Below are positions 1 to 8,772 of a DNA stretch of 64,000 nucleotides, in pieces. Position 1 is the first letter of the stretch, and every line of letters starts with the position of its first letter. The DNA lies in contig NZ_WHOA01000025.1 of NCBI RefSeq assembly GCF_013141715.1, positions 1-64,000 on the forward strand, in the 5' to 3' direction. Both the position numbers and the translations under genes were made by a program. The DNA is from Paenibacillus phytorum. GTDB lineage: Bacteria; Bacillota; Bacilli; Paenibacillales; NBRC-103111. The notes under the pieces are model-generated. The model was not told the origin of the DNA. It did not search any database and was given only the letters and a program-made list of their open reading frames with translations.

Positions 1-33
1 AAGTAGGATATCCAAAGTCTGATTAGATGTTTT

Positions 34-50
34 ATTGGATTTTATCCAAC
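34..50. repeat. Short hairpin with ATTGGA-N5-TCCAA core
   Basis: ATTGGA (34-39), five bases, then TCCAAC. The same core occurs in two hairpins between gltB and hemL (46208-46224 and 46312-46328), so it looks like a small dispersed palindrome. The rest of the stretch before the sodA terminator shows no gene. Confidence 0.4.
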
Positions 51-150
51 AGAAATTCCAATACCTCAGCCTATGGATGTTCAGTTAGTTCTATGAACTC
101 AATAACTCATGAATTTATGGCCACATATATGCGAATAGTGTCCGTATTAT

Positions 151-178
151 AAAAAAAGCGACCCCGCGGGGTCGCTTT
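151..178 (-). terminator. Rho-independent terminator of sodA
   Basis: A near-perfect GC-rich palindrome (AGCGACCCC / GGGGTCGCT, 157-176) has a run of A on its left, which becomes a U tract on the minus strand. It lies just past the sodA stop codon. Confidence 0.85.
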
Positions 179-193
179 CTCTATGCACAGATA

Positions 194-805
194 TTACTTC
201 GCAGCGTCGTAACGTTTGCCAACTTCGTTCCAGTTCACAACGTTCCAGAAAGCCGCGATGTAGTCAGGACGTTTGTTTTGGTAGTTCAGGTAGTAAGCGT
301 GCTCCCATACATCAAGACCAAGTACCGGCGTTTCGCCTTCCATGATCGGGCTGTCTTGGTTAGGCAAGCTGTATACTTTCAATTTGCCAGCTTTGTCCAC
401 AGCTAGGAAAGCCCAGCCAGAGCCAAAACGTGTTGTAGCTGCTGCAGCGAAGTCTGCTTTGAACTTGTCAAAGCCGCCAAGCTCGCTCTCGATAGCTGCT
501 GCTAAAGCGCCAGTAGGTGCTCCGCCAGCTTCTGGTCCGATTGTTTCCCAGAAAAGGGAGTGGTTCGCGTGTCCGCCACCATTGTTACGAACGGCTGTAC
601 GAATATCTTCAGGAAGGCTGTTCAGGTCAGCGATCAGGTCGTTTAAGGATTTGTCATGCAGAGCAGGGTGTTTGTCCAGAGCTGCATTCAGGTTGGTTAC
701 ATAGGCGTTATGGTGACGATCGTGGTGAATTTCCATTGTTTTTGCATCGATGTGTGGCTCAAGTGCGTTGTTCGCGTACGGAAGAGCTGGTAGTTGATGT
801 GCCAT
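194..805 (-). CDS. sodA: Superoxide dismutase (Mn/Fe family)
   Basis: Cytoplasmic superoxide dismutase, 203 residues, the usual length. The four metal ligands expected in this family can be placed at His27, His82, Asp165 and His169; the last two lie in DVWEHAYY and His82 in [10 protein letters not shown]. An AGGAGG ribosome site (816-821) precedes the ATG by about ten bases. The gene is monocistronic with its own terminator. A 13-bp palindrome, CTTCAT-T-ATGAAG (840-852), lies in its leader and could be an operator. Mn rather than Fe use is inferred from the common Bacillales type, not proven by sequence alone. Confidence 0.95.
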   Translation of the reverse strand: MAHQLPALPYANNALEPHIDAKTMEIHHDRHHNAYVTNLNAALDKHPALHDKSLNDLIADLNSLPEDIRTAVRNNGGGHANHSLFWETIGPEAGGAPTGALAAAIESELGGFDKFKADFAAAATTRFGSGWAFLAVDKAGKLKVYSLPNQDSPIMEGETPVLGLDVWEHAYYLNYQNKRPDYIAAFWNVVNWNEVGKRYDAAK

Positions 806-889
806 TGTATAAATACCTCCTAAAATTATGTAGTTTCAACTTCATTATGAAGGAATTTCGATAATAAAGCAACATGTATGTTTACTAAG

Positions 890-1096
890 TCAGACGCCGC
901 GGCGCTCAATTTCCTGGATGATTTGATTGTGAATATGGTTTCCTTGTTCATTGAGCCAAGGAGATAAATCGCTCATGGCACTGTGATTGTAACGGAGTTC
1001 GATCTTCGTCCATTCGCTCGGCTTCATAGTGCTCAGTACTTGAAAGTCACGTATTTTTCGTGGATATGAGTCACCGATCTCTTCATTGGTTGACAT
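890..1096 (-). CDS. Small conserved-looking protein of unknown function, 68 aa
   Basis: Not recognised. A 68-residue polar protein with no signal peptide or membrane segment, ending in a charged helix (IIQEIERRGV). It is supported by a strong GGGAGGTG ribosome site about seven bases before the ATG and by lying between two real genes without overlap. It is divergent from the germination operon and upstream of sodA in the same direction, so the 1097-1252 interval carries promoters for both directions. No function is proposed. Confidence 0.65.
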   Translation of the reverse strand: MSTNEEIGDSYPRKIRDFQVLSTMKPSEWTKIELRYNHSAMSDLSPWLNEQGNHIHNQIIQEIERRGV

Positions 1097-1252
1097 GAAT
1101 TCACCTCCCGTTCCTTGCGCATCCTTCTATAAAATCCAACGTTTCGTTACTTTTTATACATAGGTTTGCAGTTGGAAAATGTTTGAATAAAAGTTGGGAG
1201 TTTAAGGGACAATGAGAGGGCGGAGAGGGTTACTCAAAAAGAGGTGTACAAA

Positions 1253-2812
1253 ATGAGGTTTTTTCACCGTTTGTTTCGATGGGCGAATCGACATCTCAAA
1301 CAAGCAGATGATTCGGCTCAGAAGGGACTTGATCTCATGCAGGAAAGAGGAATGCTCAGTACAGCTATCACTCAGAATATAGAATCGCTGAACAGCATTT
1401 TTAATGACACACCGGATTTGGTTGTCCGTACCTTCCTGTATAAGCAAACAGGCAGCCAGGCTGCACTAGTGTATCTTTCCGGTCTTACGGATAAGAACGC
1501 AATCAATAACAATGTGCTGCATCAGCTCATGTTTTATACTGTGGATGAAGATCAAGGTGAATTGCCGGTCACACTTGGAAGTATGGAAATGATGCATTCA
1601 TGGGAGCGGGCAATGACAGCCATTTTGCAAGGAAACTGCTTTCTTTTCATAGATGGATTTTCACATGGATATTCGCTGGAGACACAGGGATGGCCGCAGA
1701 GAGCGATCACAGATTCCCAGATTGAAGCCTCATTAAAAGGAGCTCATCAAGGATTCATTGAGACAAGCAATCAGAATATTGCCTTAATTCGCCGATATAT
1801 TACCAGCCGTGAACTGAAAATCAGGGAATTATACATTGGCCGAAGAGCGAAGAGTAAAATTTCCATCTTATATATTGAGGACATAACTTTGCCGGAACTT
1901 CTGCAAGAAATGGTAAATCGAATAACCAAACTGGATATTGATTGTATTCTGAATACCGGCGAATTGGTCGAGTATATCGAAGATAATCCGTTCTCATTGT
2001 TTCCTCAAATGATAACAACCGAACGGCCGGACACGGCGGCGTCTCAGCTTTTGCAAGGAAGGATTTGCGTAGTGGTTGATCGTTCTTCCAGTGTGTTGAT
2101 TGCGCCGGTTAGCCTCGTTGCCTTCTTTCAAGGCATTGATGATTATAGTACGCGGTGGCCTGTGGCGACTTTCCTGCGATTGTTGCGTTTCTTAGCTTGC
2201 TTTGTTGCTGCCTTTCTCCCAGGAATTTATATAGCCTGCATTTCCTTCAATCATGAATTGATTCCTTTGGATTTAATATTATCCGTTGGCGAGTTTCGAG
2301 CGGCCGTTCCTTATCCTCCACTGATTGAGGCGCTCTTAATGGAGCTTATGCTGGAGATGCTTCGCGAAGCAGGGATTCGACTTCCATCGCCAATAGGTCA
2401 AACGGTCGGGATTGTCGGAGGCATTGTCATCGGTCAAGCAGCTGTCCAAGCAGGGATTGTTAGCAACATTATGGTTGTGATCGTAGCATCAACAGCGGTT
2501 GCCTCCTTCATATTGCCGAATTATGACATGGCCTCCGCGATTCGATTAGTTCGATTTCCCGTGATGATTATTGCTTCCTTGTTCGGCATTATTGGGATTA
2601 TCGCAGGTTTCATGATTTTAATAGCGCAAGTCATTAATTTAAAGTCGCTAGGTGAATCGTTCAGTTCCCCCATAGCACCGGTTCGGTTGTCTGATTGGAA
2701 GGATGTTTTCATACGTGTACCATTGTGGAAGATGGTGATGCGTCCCAAGAGTGTACGATCTCTTCAAAAAAAGAAAATGAGCTCAAACCGTCCCAAAGGT
2801 GATGAACAATGA
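1253..2812 (+). CDS. Spore germinant receptor subunit A (GerA family)
   Basis: A subunit of an inner-spore-membrane nutrient germinant receptor, about 519 residues. The N-terminal ~290 residues are soluble and contain the family block GRICVVVDRSSSVLIAPV. The C-terminal half has several membrane helices, including conserved PYPPLIEALLMELMLEMLRE and GGIVIGQAAVQAGIVS stretches. I chose ATG 1253, which has GAGGTG six bases upstream; the in-frame GTG at 1244 would overlap that ribosome site. It overlaps the B subunit by ATGA. Which germinant it senses cannot be told. The charged C-terminal tail (KKKMSSNRPKGDEQ) is common in this family. Confidence 0.92.
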   Translation: MRFFHRLFRWANRHLKQADDSAQKGLDLMQERGMLSTAITQNIESLNSIFNDTPDLVVRTFLYKQTGSQAALVYLSGLTDKNAINNNVLHQLMFYTVDEDQGELPVTLGSMEMMHSWERAMTAILQGNCFLFIDGFSHGYSLETQGWPQRAITDSQIEASLKGAHQGFIETSNQNIALIRRYITSRELKIRELYIGRRAKSKISILYIEDITLPELLQEMVNRITKLDIDCILNTGELVEYIEDNPFSLFPQMITTERPDTAASQLLQGRICVVVDRSSSVLIAPVSLVAFFQGIDDYSTRWPVATFLRLLRFLACFVAAFLPGIYIACISFNHELIPLDLILSVGEFRAAVPYPPLIEALLMELMLEMLREAGIRLPSPIGQTVGIVGGIVIGQAAVQAGIVSNIMVVIVASTAVASFILPNYDMASAIRLVRFPVMIIASLFGIIGIIAGFMILIAQVINLKSLGESFSSPIAPVRLSDWKDVFIRVPLWKMVMRPKSVRSLQKKKMSSNRPKGDEQ

Positions 2813-3921
2813 CCATGAACGCCATGAATCCCTATAAAAGTAACCAAATTACACGATTACAGTTCATATTAATGGTTCATGGTATGCAGATGGGTGTCGG
2901 TGTCATCGCGATGCCTAGTCAGCTGGCCAAGACCAGCGGCACGGATGGGTGGATAGCCATCATCATTGGCTGGTTAGCTTCCATACTGGCCAGCCTAATC
3001 ATTATTCAAGTGATGAAAAGACATCCAGACGGAACGATTTTACAACTCCTGACACACTATTTCGGCAAATGGGTCGGCAAAATGGGGGCCGTTATTTTTG
3101 CATGTTATATGGCTACACTTGCATACTTAGTTTTTGACCGAATGGTGCTTCTCATCAGGACTTGGATCATGCAGAACACCCAGGGGTATATCCTCATGCT
3201 TTTATTTATTATTCCTGCTTACATGCTTGCCATAGGAGGCATGCGCAGTTTAGGCCGATTCGCGGAAATTGTGCTGTTATGTACGCTTTGGATGCCGTTT
3301 TTTTTGCTTTTGCTGTTGAAAGATGCTCATTGGATTCATTTGCTGCCGGTGCTTAAAGAAGGCTGGATGCCGGTATGGCATGGTGTGAGTTCAACCGTAA
3401 TTTCTTTTTTAGGCTTTGAAAGTGCGTTTTTTTTATATCCTTATTTGGATAATAAAAAGTCAGCATCAGCCAACATCATTATCGCTAATACATTAACTTT
3501 CCTTGTCTACCTATTTATTACAATCCTTTGCTTTATTTTGTATAGTCCGGATGAAATTACTCAGTTCAATGAAGCTGCTTTATCCGTTATTAAAGTGGTT
3601 GAGTTTCGTTTCATTGAAAGGTTTGACATCATTGTATTAACCATATATGTGTTGATTATATGCAGAACATGGGTGCCAGAACTATATATATTCACGTTAT
3701 GTACGGAACAGCTTGTGTTGAAAGGGAAAACACGCGTACACTTGATCGTTCTGCTTTTTGTTATGGTTATACTAACGTACATCTTGGATCCGAGCTGGAA
3801 CCAAAGTGTATCTTGGTTTAAAATTAGTGGCTACTTTGGGTTTGGTGTGGCGTATTTGTTCCCCATCTGTTTATGGGTGCTCCTTTCTGTGACTAGCCGG
3901 ATAGCGAGGTGGCGAAAATGA
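2809..3921 (+). CDS. Spore germinant receptor subunit B (GerB family)
   Basis: Integral membrane subunit of the receptor, 370 residues, with about ten hydrophobic helices, of the APC-type amino acid permease superfamily. In germinant receptors this subunit is thought to bind the nutrient. The N-terminal block (QLAKTSGTDGW after GVGVIAMP) is typical of the family. Its ATG overlaps the stop of the A gene and its own stop overlaps the start of the C gene, both as ATGA, so the three are translationally coupled. Confidence 0.92.
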   Translation: MTMNAMNPYKSNQITRLQFILMVHGMQMGVGVIAMPSQLAKTSGTDGWIAIIIGWLASILASLIIIQVMKRHPDGTILQLLTHYFGKWVGKMGAVIFACYMATLAYLVFDRMVLLIRTWIMQNTQGYILMLLFIIPAYMLAIGGMRSLGRFAEIVLLCTLWMPFFLLLLLKDAHWIHLLPVLKEGWMPVWHGVSSTVISFLGFESAFFLYPYLDNKKSASANIIIANTLTFLVYLFITILCFILYSPDEITQFNEAALSVIKVVEFRFIERFDIIVLTIYVLIICRTWVPELYIFTLCTEQLVLKGKTRVHLIVLLFVMVILTYILDPSWNQSVSWFKISGYFGFGVAYLFPICLWVLLSVTSRIARWRK

Positions 3922-5036
3922 AGCTTACACGTAGATTGATGCTGATGCTACTAGCGATAATGCTTCTGCTTCCCGGATGTGGAGACCGAGTTGATTTGGA
4001 GGATATGACGCTTGTTCTGATGCTGGGAATCGACTTGGATAAGGATAATAATCTCGTGTTCTATTCCTCAAGTCCAGTCTTCAACAAGGAAGCGAAAAAG
4101 AAAAATGAAGAATCCAAAGTAAGCGCCATGACAGTGCGAGATTCCAGAAATGGGCTTGACGCTCGAGTGTCAGCGCTAATAAATGCAGGCAAAGTTCAGA
4201 ATATACTTCTGAGCAAGCGAATCCTTCAGCATGAAGGTTGGTTTAAGCTGTTGGATGTGTATTTTCGAGATTCGAAAACCAGGATAAATGGGAGAGTTAT
4301 TGCCGTTGACGGCACTCTAGATGAAATTATGTTTTTTACCCCCGCCAACAAGCGGCGACTTCCCTTGTATATAGCTAAGCTCATTAAAACGGCGCATGAA
4401 AGAAGCATCACGCAAGAGACTACGCTTTTAGAATTGCACCGACAAATGTACGATAAAGGAATTACGCCCTGCTTGCCGCAAATTCAGAAAAATGGAGAAG
4501 TTCAAGTTTTAGGAACAGCGCTGCTAAATAAAGAAGGCAAGTATTTAACGACGTTAAACTTGCATGAAAATCAACTGCTGCAATTGCTGCAGGATAAAAT
4601 AGAAGGGAGTCTGTCCTACACGATCGAGTTACCGGAGGAAAGTAAGCCAGATATTTTTAGTACTGGTGCTATGAGCTTCAATGTGGGTCATTTTAAAAGA
4701 AAGGTAAATGTGACCTACGCACAGGATAAGTTTCGTTTTGACGTGGCCCTGGAACTGCCTGTCCGTTTGACGGAACGGCTATTTTCTTATGATGTAGAGA
4801 AGGAAGGAGATAAACTGGAGGGTATGATTAATAAACATTTAGAAGAAGAGATGAAGGAGCTAATGACAAAGATACAAAAATATAAAATCGACCCGATAGG
4901 CCTCGGTCTTTTCGCGCGTGCTTACCAATATGAAGCATGGAAAAAGGTGCAGTATGACTGGGGAAAAGCTTTGTCAATAGCTGAGGTACATATTCATATC
5001 GCTACAACTGTTAAAGATATGGGGGAAGTTAAATAA
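3918..5036 (+). CDS. Spore germinant receptor lipoprotein subunit C (GerC family)
   Basis: Lipoprotein subunit of the receptor, about 372 residues. A short basic N-terminus and hydrophobic stretch end in a lipobox (LLPGC, Cys21 from this start). The rest is a soluble domain with GerC-like features: the early DRVDLEDM segment, the mid-protein INGRVIAVDG and an amphipathic C-terminal region. I chose ATG 3918, with GAGGTGG five bases upstream and an ATGA overlap with the B gene, over the GTG at 3909. It completes a canonical A-B-C operon. Confidence 0.92.
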   Translation: MKLTRRLMLMLLAIMLLLPGCGDRVDLEDMTLVLMLGIDLDKDNNLVFYSSSPVFNKEAKKKNEESKVSAMTVRDSRNGLDARVSALINAGKVQNILLSKRILQHEGWFKLLDVYFRDSKTRINGRVIAVDGTLDEIMFFTPANKRRLPLYIAKLIKTAHERSITQETTLLELHRQMYDKGITPCLPQIQKNGEVQVLGTALLNKEGKYLTTLNLHENQLLQLLQDKIEGSLSYTIELPEESKPDIFSTGAMSFNVGHFKRKVNVTYAQDKFRFDVALELPVRLTERLFSYDVEKEGDKLEGMINKHLEEEMKELMTKIQKYKIDPIGLGLFARAYQYEAWKKVQYDWGKALSIAEVHIHIATTVKDMGEVK

Positions 5037-5038
5037 GG

Positions 5039-5064
5039 AGAGGTCCGTTTCGACGCCTCTTTTT
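5039..5064 (+). terminator. Weak terminator after the ger operon
   Basis: AGAGG (5039-5043) pairs with CCTCT (5056-5060) and is followed by a T run. The stem is short, so termination may be partial. Confidence 0.45.
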
Positions 5065-5243
5065 ACAGTAAATTCATTGAAAACGCTTGCATTTAAGCGC
5101 TTTCAAGAGGATTTGCGAAAAAAACAAAGTTTTTTGTGAATTTTGACACATTTTTAGCAGGATTCCGCATTTTTTTGTCGTATTTACTACTTTACCAAAA
5201 AAATTATTCCTAACAAATAAAAGTGGAATTGGGAGAGAACCGT

Positions 5244-5675
5244 ATGCACGTTCGTTCATTTCAGCTTGGTGATACCTCTTCGGTGAAGACACTTCTGCAG
5301 GATGTTTTATCGGAAACCTGCTATGAGGAAACGATTGAAGCATTTGCACGTCAGCTATCATGGGATACAGAGCTTGTTTTAATCGCTCAAGAAGAAGAGC
5401 AAGTTGTAGGCATGATTATCGGTACGATTGATAACAACAATGGCTACTACTATCGGATCGCAGTTGCAACAGAGTATCAACGCAAAGGTATCGGTAAAGC
5501 TTTGATCGAAGCAATGAAGCAAAGGTTCCTTCAACGGAACGTGAAGAAGATTATGGTGACGGTAGATATCCATAATGAAATGGTGCTGCCTGTGTACGAG
5601 TCTGCTGGTTACAGCACATCGGACTTTTCCCGTACCGCACATCGTCTTAGCATTGTGAAGAAAGTCAGTGTTTAA
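5244..5675 (+). CDS. GNAT-family N-acetyltransferase
   Basis: Acetyl-CoA-dependent N-acetyltransferase, 143 residues from the chosen ATG, a normal length for a single GNAT domain. The acetyl-CoA binding motif A is clear (VATEYQRKGIGKALIEAM, with Q-R-K-G-I-G), preceded by the beta-4 strand YYYRIAVA. GGGAGAG lies seven bases before ATG 5244; the upstream in-frame GTG at 5223 has no ribosome site. The substrate is not predictable. It appears monocistronic, with a hairpin terminator at 5722-5768. Confidence 0.85.
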   Translation: MHVRSFQLGDTSSVKTLLQDVLSETCYEETIEAFARQLSWDTELVLIAQEEEQVVGMIIGTIDNNNGYYYRIAVATEYQRKGIGKALIEAMKQRFLQRNVKKIMVTVDIHNEMVLPVYESAGYSTSDFSRTAHRLSIVKKVSV

Positions 5676-5721
5676 CTGATCGTTCGGATGTCCATGAAAT
5701 GAATAGATTTGGAACGAGGGA

Positions 5722-5768
5722 AGCATATCTGTGCCGCCATTGCAATTGGGGGTCAGATATGCTTTTCT
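5722..5768 (+). terminator. Terminator after the GNAT gene
   Basis: AGCATATCTG (5722-5731) and CAGATATGCT (5754-5763) form a ten-pair stem followed by TTTCT. Confidence 0.7.
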
Positions 5769-5816
5769 ATATAATATGGGAACTTTTCGGCAGCAATGAA
5801 TAGAGGAGCTTTGGAC

Positions 5817-6371
5817 ATGGATAACTTCGCGTCGTATGTGATAAAAAGCTTCAAACATGATGGACATCTTCACCGGATGTGGCTGACGAATTGGCGAGTA
5901 CCGCAGCACATCCTTCATGCCGATCATCAGCAGCAAGAAATGATGGTGTTTATTAACAGCCAGACCAAGATTCAGGAAGCAGACGGCAAGGAGTGGGTTA
6001 GCCGCATTCCAGGAGTATCTTTTTTTATTCCTAAAATGTGGTTTAATATTGTTGCACTTATAGAAGAAACAGGTGTTAGATACTACTGCAATGTCGCATC
6101 TCCACTGTATGTGACCCAGCAAGTACTGACTTATATTGACTACGACCTTGATGTTATTCGGATGCCGGATCGTTCCGTGCATATCGTAGATCAAGATGAA
6201 TATGAACGCCATAAACTGAATTATCACTATTCTTCTCTTGTGGAAACGAAGGTGAAGCAAGGTCTTGCAGCTTTACTCGCGTTGGTTAACGCAGACAAGC
6301 CGCCGTTTCAAGATGATATGGTTATGTATTATTACGAGCAGTGGGAAAAGTATAAGAACGGAGGAGCATAA
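5817..6371 (+). CDS. DUF402-family protein (nucleoside tri/diphosphatase type)
   Basis: 184-residue cytoplasmic protein with DUF402 features: WFNIVALIEETGVRYYCNVASP, the acidic YIDYDLDVIRMPD and VDQDEYERH. Members of this family in Firmicutes include nucleoside tri- and diphosphatases; that activity is inferred here. ATG 5817 is preceded by AGAGGAG at good spacing, so the in-frame ATG at 5796 is less likely. The stop codon directly abuts the lepB start, so the two are co-transcribed and probably coupled. Confidence 0.75.
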   Translation: MDNFASYVIKSFKHDGHLHRMWLTNWRVPQHILHADHQQQEMMVFINSQTKIQEADGKEWVSRIPGVSFFIPKMWFNIVALIEETGVRYYCNVASPLYVTQQVLTYIDYDLDVIRMPDRSVHIVDQDEYERHKLNYHYSSLVETKVKQGLAALLALVNADKPPFQDDMVMYYYEQWEKYKNGGA

Positions 6372-6971
6372 ATGAGCTTCTTTGTAGGACGCAGTGAATC
6401 GAATAAGGCAGCTTCTCAGCCTAAGAACTATCATGAGGCTAAAAGCCTAACCCATGAGCTATGGGATTGGACGAAATCCATTCTTGTAGCTCTTCTTGTC
6501 GTTATTCTCGTACATCAATTCGGATTCAATCTCTCCACGGTTCGAGGTCACTCCATGCAGCCCACCTTGCAGGAGGGGGAGTGGTTGTTCGTGAACAAGG
6601 CTATAACGTACCTGAAGGCACCCAAACGCGGAGAGATTATCATTCTCAAAGAGTCTGAGGAATTTGTTACAGTGACGCATCCTTTCTTGGTTAAAAGGAT
6701 TGTCGCGATTGCGGGCGACGAGGTGCAGGGCCGAGCCGGTTTTCTTTATGTAAACGGCGACAAGATGGAGGAGCCATATACAGATACGCTCATCGAGGAC
6801 GGAGACTTTGGACCGACACGCGTCGGTCAAGGCCACGTCTTCGTGATGGGCGATAACCGTCATGCGGCGGCAAGTGGCGACAGCCGCAGGTTCGGGGCTG
6901 TTCCGACCGGCCAGATCCAAGGCCGCGCCGAGTATGTGTTGTGGCCATTCGCGATGGCTAAGAAGCTTTAA
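6372..6971 (+). CDS. lepB: Signal peptidase I
   Basis: Type I signal peptidase, 199 residues, cutting signal peptides from exported proteins at the outer face of the membrane. One N-terminal membrane anchor (residues ~36-50) precedes the catalytic serine in box B (RGHSMQPT, Ser61) and the catalytic lysine in box D (VKRIVAIAGDEV, Lys108). Box E is VMGDNRHAAASGDSRRFG. The ribosome site GGAGGA lies at the end of the preceding gene, whose TAA touches this ATG. Bacillales usually carry several such paralogues (SipS/SipT type). Confidence 0.93.
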   Translation: MSFFVGRSESNKAASQPKNYHEAKSLTHELWDWTKSILVALLVVILVHQFGFNLSTVRGHSMQPTLQEGEWLFVNKAITYLKAPKRGEIIILKESEEFVTVTHPFLVKRIVAIAGDEVQGRAGFLYVNGDKMEEPYTDTLIEDGDFGPTRVGQGHVFVMGDNRHAAASGDSRRFGAVPTGQIQGRAEYVLWPFAMAKKL

Positions 6972-7007
6972 CGTTAACGGACGCGAAAGAAGAGAGAGGT
7001 GAGAGGG

Positions 7008-8204
7008 TTGGCGGTTTCCATAGCAGCAGGAACAGATGCGGATTGGCGCAGGCTACAACAAGAGATCGTGGAAGCCGCGTCGTCCCTCGGTATTGATAAG
7101 ATCGGCTTCACGTCAGCGGAGCCGTTCACAGAACTGAAAGAGATCCTTCTCCGCCACAGGGAGAAGGGGTTTGAATCCGGCTTCGAGGAGCCGGATATCG
7201 AGAAGCGGATACATCCAAGCTTAAGCTTCGCCGCGCCGCAGTCGATCATTTCCATCGCTGTTGCGTACCCGTCGAAACTGCCGAACCCTCCTCGATCCGA
7301 GCCTGGGGCTTATCGGGGGATTATTTCGCGCTCCTCGTGGGGGAGCGACTACCACGACGTGCTTCGCGATAGGCTCGCGAAGCTGGAGGCTTTCATCGCG
7401 CAGCGCGTGCCTGACGCGAGGCTAATGAGCATGGTCGACACCGGTGCACTGGTCGACCGCGCCGTAGCCGAGCGGGCTGGGATCGGCTGGACCGGCAAAA
7501 ACTGCGCCGTCATCACCCCCGAATGGGGATCGTGGGTTTATTTGGGCGAAATGATCACGAATATACCGTTTACATCCGATACATCTATTATGGATCAGTG
7601 CGGGGACTGCACGATTTGTATCGATGCTTGTCCGACTGGAGCGCTGGTCGGGCCAGGGCAGCTGAACTCAAGCCGCTGCATCTCCTTCATCACGCAGACC
7701 AAAGGCTATGTCGACGATGAGTTTAAGCTCAAAATCGGCAACCGCCTCTACGGCTGTGACACCTGCCAGATCGTCTGTCCGAAGAACAAGGGGATGAACT
7801 GGACGCATCATCCCGAGCTCGAGCCTGACCCCGAGAAGGTCAAGCCTTTATTAATCCCCTTGCTGACCATGTCGAACAAGGATTTCAAAGAACAGTACGG
7901 GCGCATCGCAGCGTCCTGGAGAGGCAAGAAGCCGATCCAGCGCAATGCGATAATCGCGCTCGGGAATTTCAAGGATAGATCAGCTGTACCTGATCTTAGT
8001 GAGCTGCTGCTGACCGATCCGCGCCCTGAGATCAGGGCTACGGCAGCATGGGCGCTAGGGCGCATTGGCGGCGAAGACTCGGCGGCTGCTCTCGATAAAG
8101 CCCGAGCAGCTGAGCAGGAAGCCGCTGTAATGCAGGATATCGAGAAGGCGCTCGAAGTTGTAAGCCAATCTACAGCTGATAAGGGGGAGAAAGAGCAGAT
8201 ATGA
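7008..8204 (+). CDS. queG: Epoxyqueuosine reductase
   Basis: Cobalamin-dependent iron-sulfur enzyme that reduces epoxyqueuosine to queuosine in tRNA, the last step of queuosine synthesis; about 398 residues. Two ferredoxin-type [4Fe-4S] clusters are visible: CGDCTICIDACPTGAL (first Cys near residue 198) and CDTCQIVCPKNKG about 50 residues later. The C-terminus carries HEAT-like helices (RNAIIALGNF, IRATAAWALGRIGG). I prefer the TTG start at 7008, six bases after GAGGTG; the in-frame GTG at 6999 overlaps the ribosome site. The stop overlaps ogt as ATGA. Codons in 7170-7550 are notably GC-rich compared with neighbours. Confidence 0.9.
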   Translation: MAVSIAAGTDADWRRLQQEIVEAASSLGIDKIGFTSAEPFTELKEILLRHREKGFESGFEEPDIEKRIHPSLSFAAPQSIISIAVAYPSKLPNPPRSEPGAYRGIISRSSWGSDYHDVLRDRLAKLEAFIAQRVPDARLMSMVDTGALVDRAVAERAGIGWTGKNCAVITPEWGSWVYLGEMITNIPFTSDTSIMDQCGDCTICIDACPTGALVGPGQLNSSRCISFITQTKGYVDDEFKLKIGNRLYGCDTCQIVCPKNKGMNWTHHPELEPDPEKVKPLLIPLLTMSNKDFKEQYGRIAASWRGKKPIQRNAIIALGNFKDRSAVPDLSELLLTDPRPEIRATAAWALGRIGGEDSAAALDKARAAEQEAAVMQDIEKALEVVSQSTADKGEKEQI

Positions 8205-8755
8205 CACAGCAACAGACACAAGCTGCGACAGTCCTTTCCTATACGGAGGTTAATTCTCCAATAGGTCCTCTTGTTCTTGTATCGACCTTACAGGGACTCT
8301 GCAAGGTCGATTTCGGCACCTACGAACAGAACCGAGAGAAGCTGCAGCAATGGGCTAACCGATGGTTTGGCAGGCATGAGCTGCAAGAGAATGCCTCAAG
8401 GCTCGAAACGGTTGTGCAGCAGTTGGAGCAGTATTTTAGAAGAGAACGTTTAAGCTTTGAGGGTGAACTGGATTTACAGGGAACTGAATTTCAGAAACAA
8501 GTCTGGACAGCACTGCTTTCTATTCCATATGGAGAGACAGCTTCCTATAAACATATTGCAGAAGCCATAGGCTCGCCGAAAGCCGTCAGAGCGGTTGGTG
8601 GAGCTAACAATAAAAACCCAATTCCCGTCATTATCCCCTGTCATCGCATCATTGGCGCTAGTGGCGACCTTGTTGGCTACGGCGGAGGTCTCCCAATTAA
8701 AGTACTCTTGCTCGATTTGGAACAATGCTCGAATACAGTATTAACTAATAAATAA
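8201..8755 (+). CDS. ogt: Methylated-DNA--protein-cysteine methyltransferase
   Basis: Suicide repair enzyme that takes the alkyl group from O6-alkylguanine in DNA; 184 residues. The acceptor cysteine is Cys147 in IPCHRII. The helix with the arginine finger is KAVRAVGGANNKNP (Arg130). The N-terminal ribonuclease-H-like domain (residues ~12-90) is present. Translation is coupled to queG through an ATGA overlap. The symbol ogt is used for the generic single-domain form; it is not an Ada fusion. Confidence 0.92.
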   Translation: MTQQQTQAATVLSYTEVNSPIGPLVLVSTLQGLCKVDFGTYEQNREKLQQWANRWFGRHELQENASRLETVVQQLEQYFRRERLSFEGELDLQGTEFQKQVWTALLSIPYGETASYKHIAEAIGSPKAVRAVGGANNKNPIPVIIPCHRIIGASGDLVGYGGGLPIKVLLLDLEQCSNTVLTNK

Positions 8756-8772
8756 AACGTGGAGTGAATCCT

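Noticed and set aside
1184..1215. Sigma-G promoter before the ger operon
   Set aside because: TGAATA is a good -35, but at the required spacing the -10 position reads GACAATG, a poor match.
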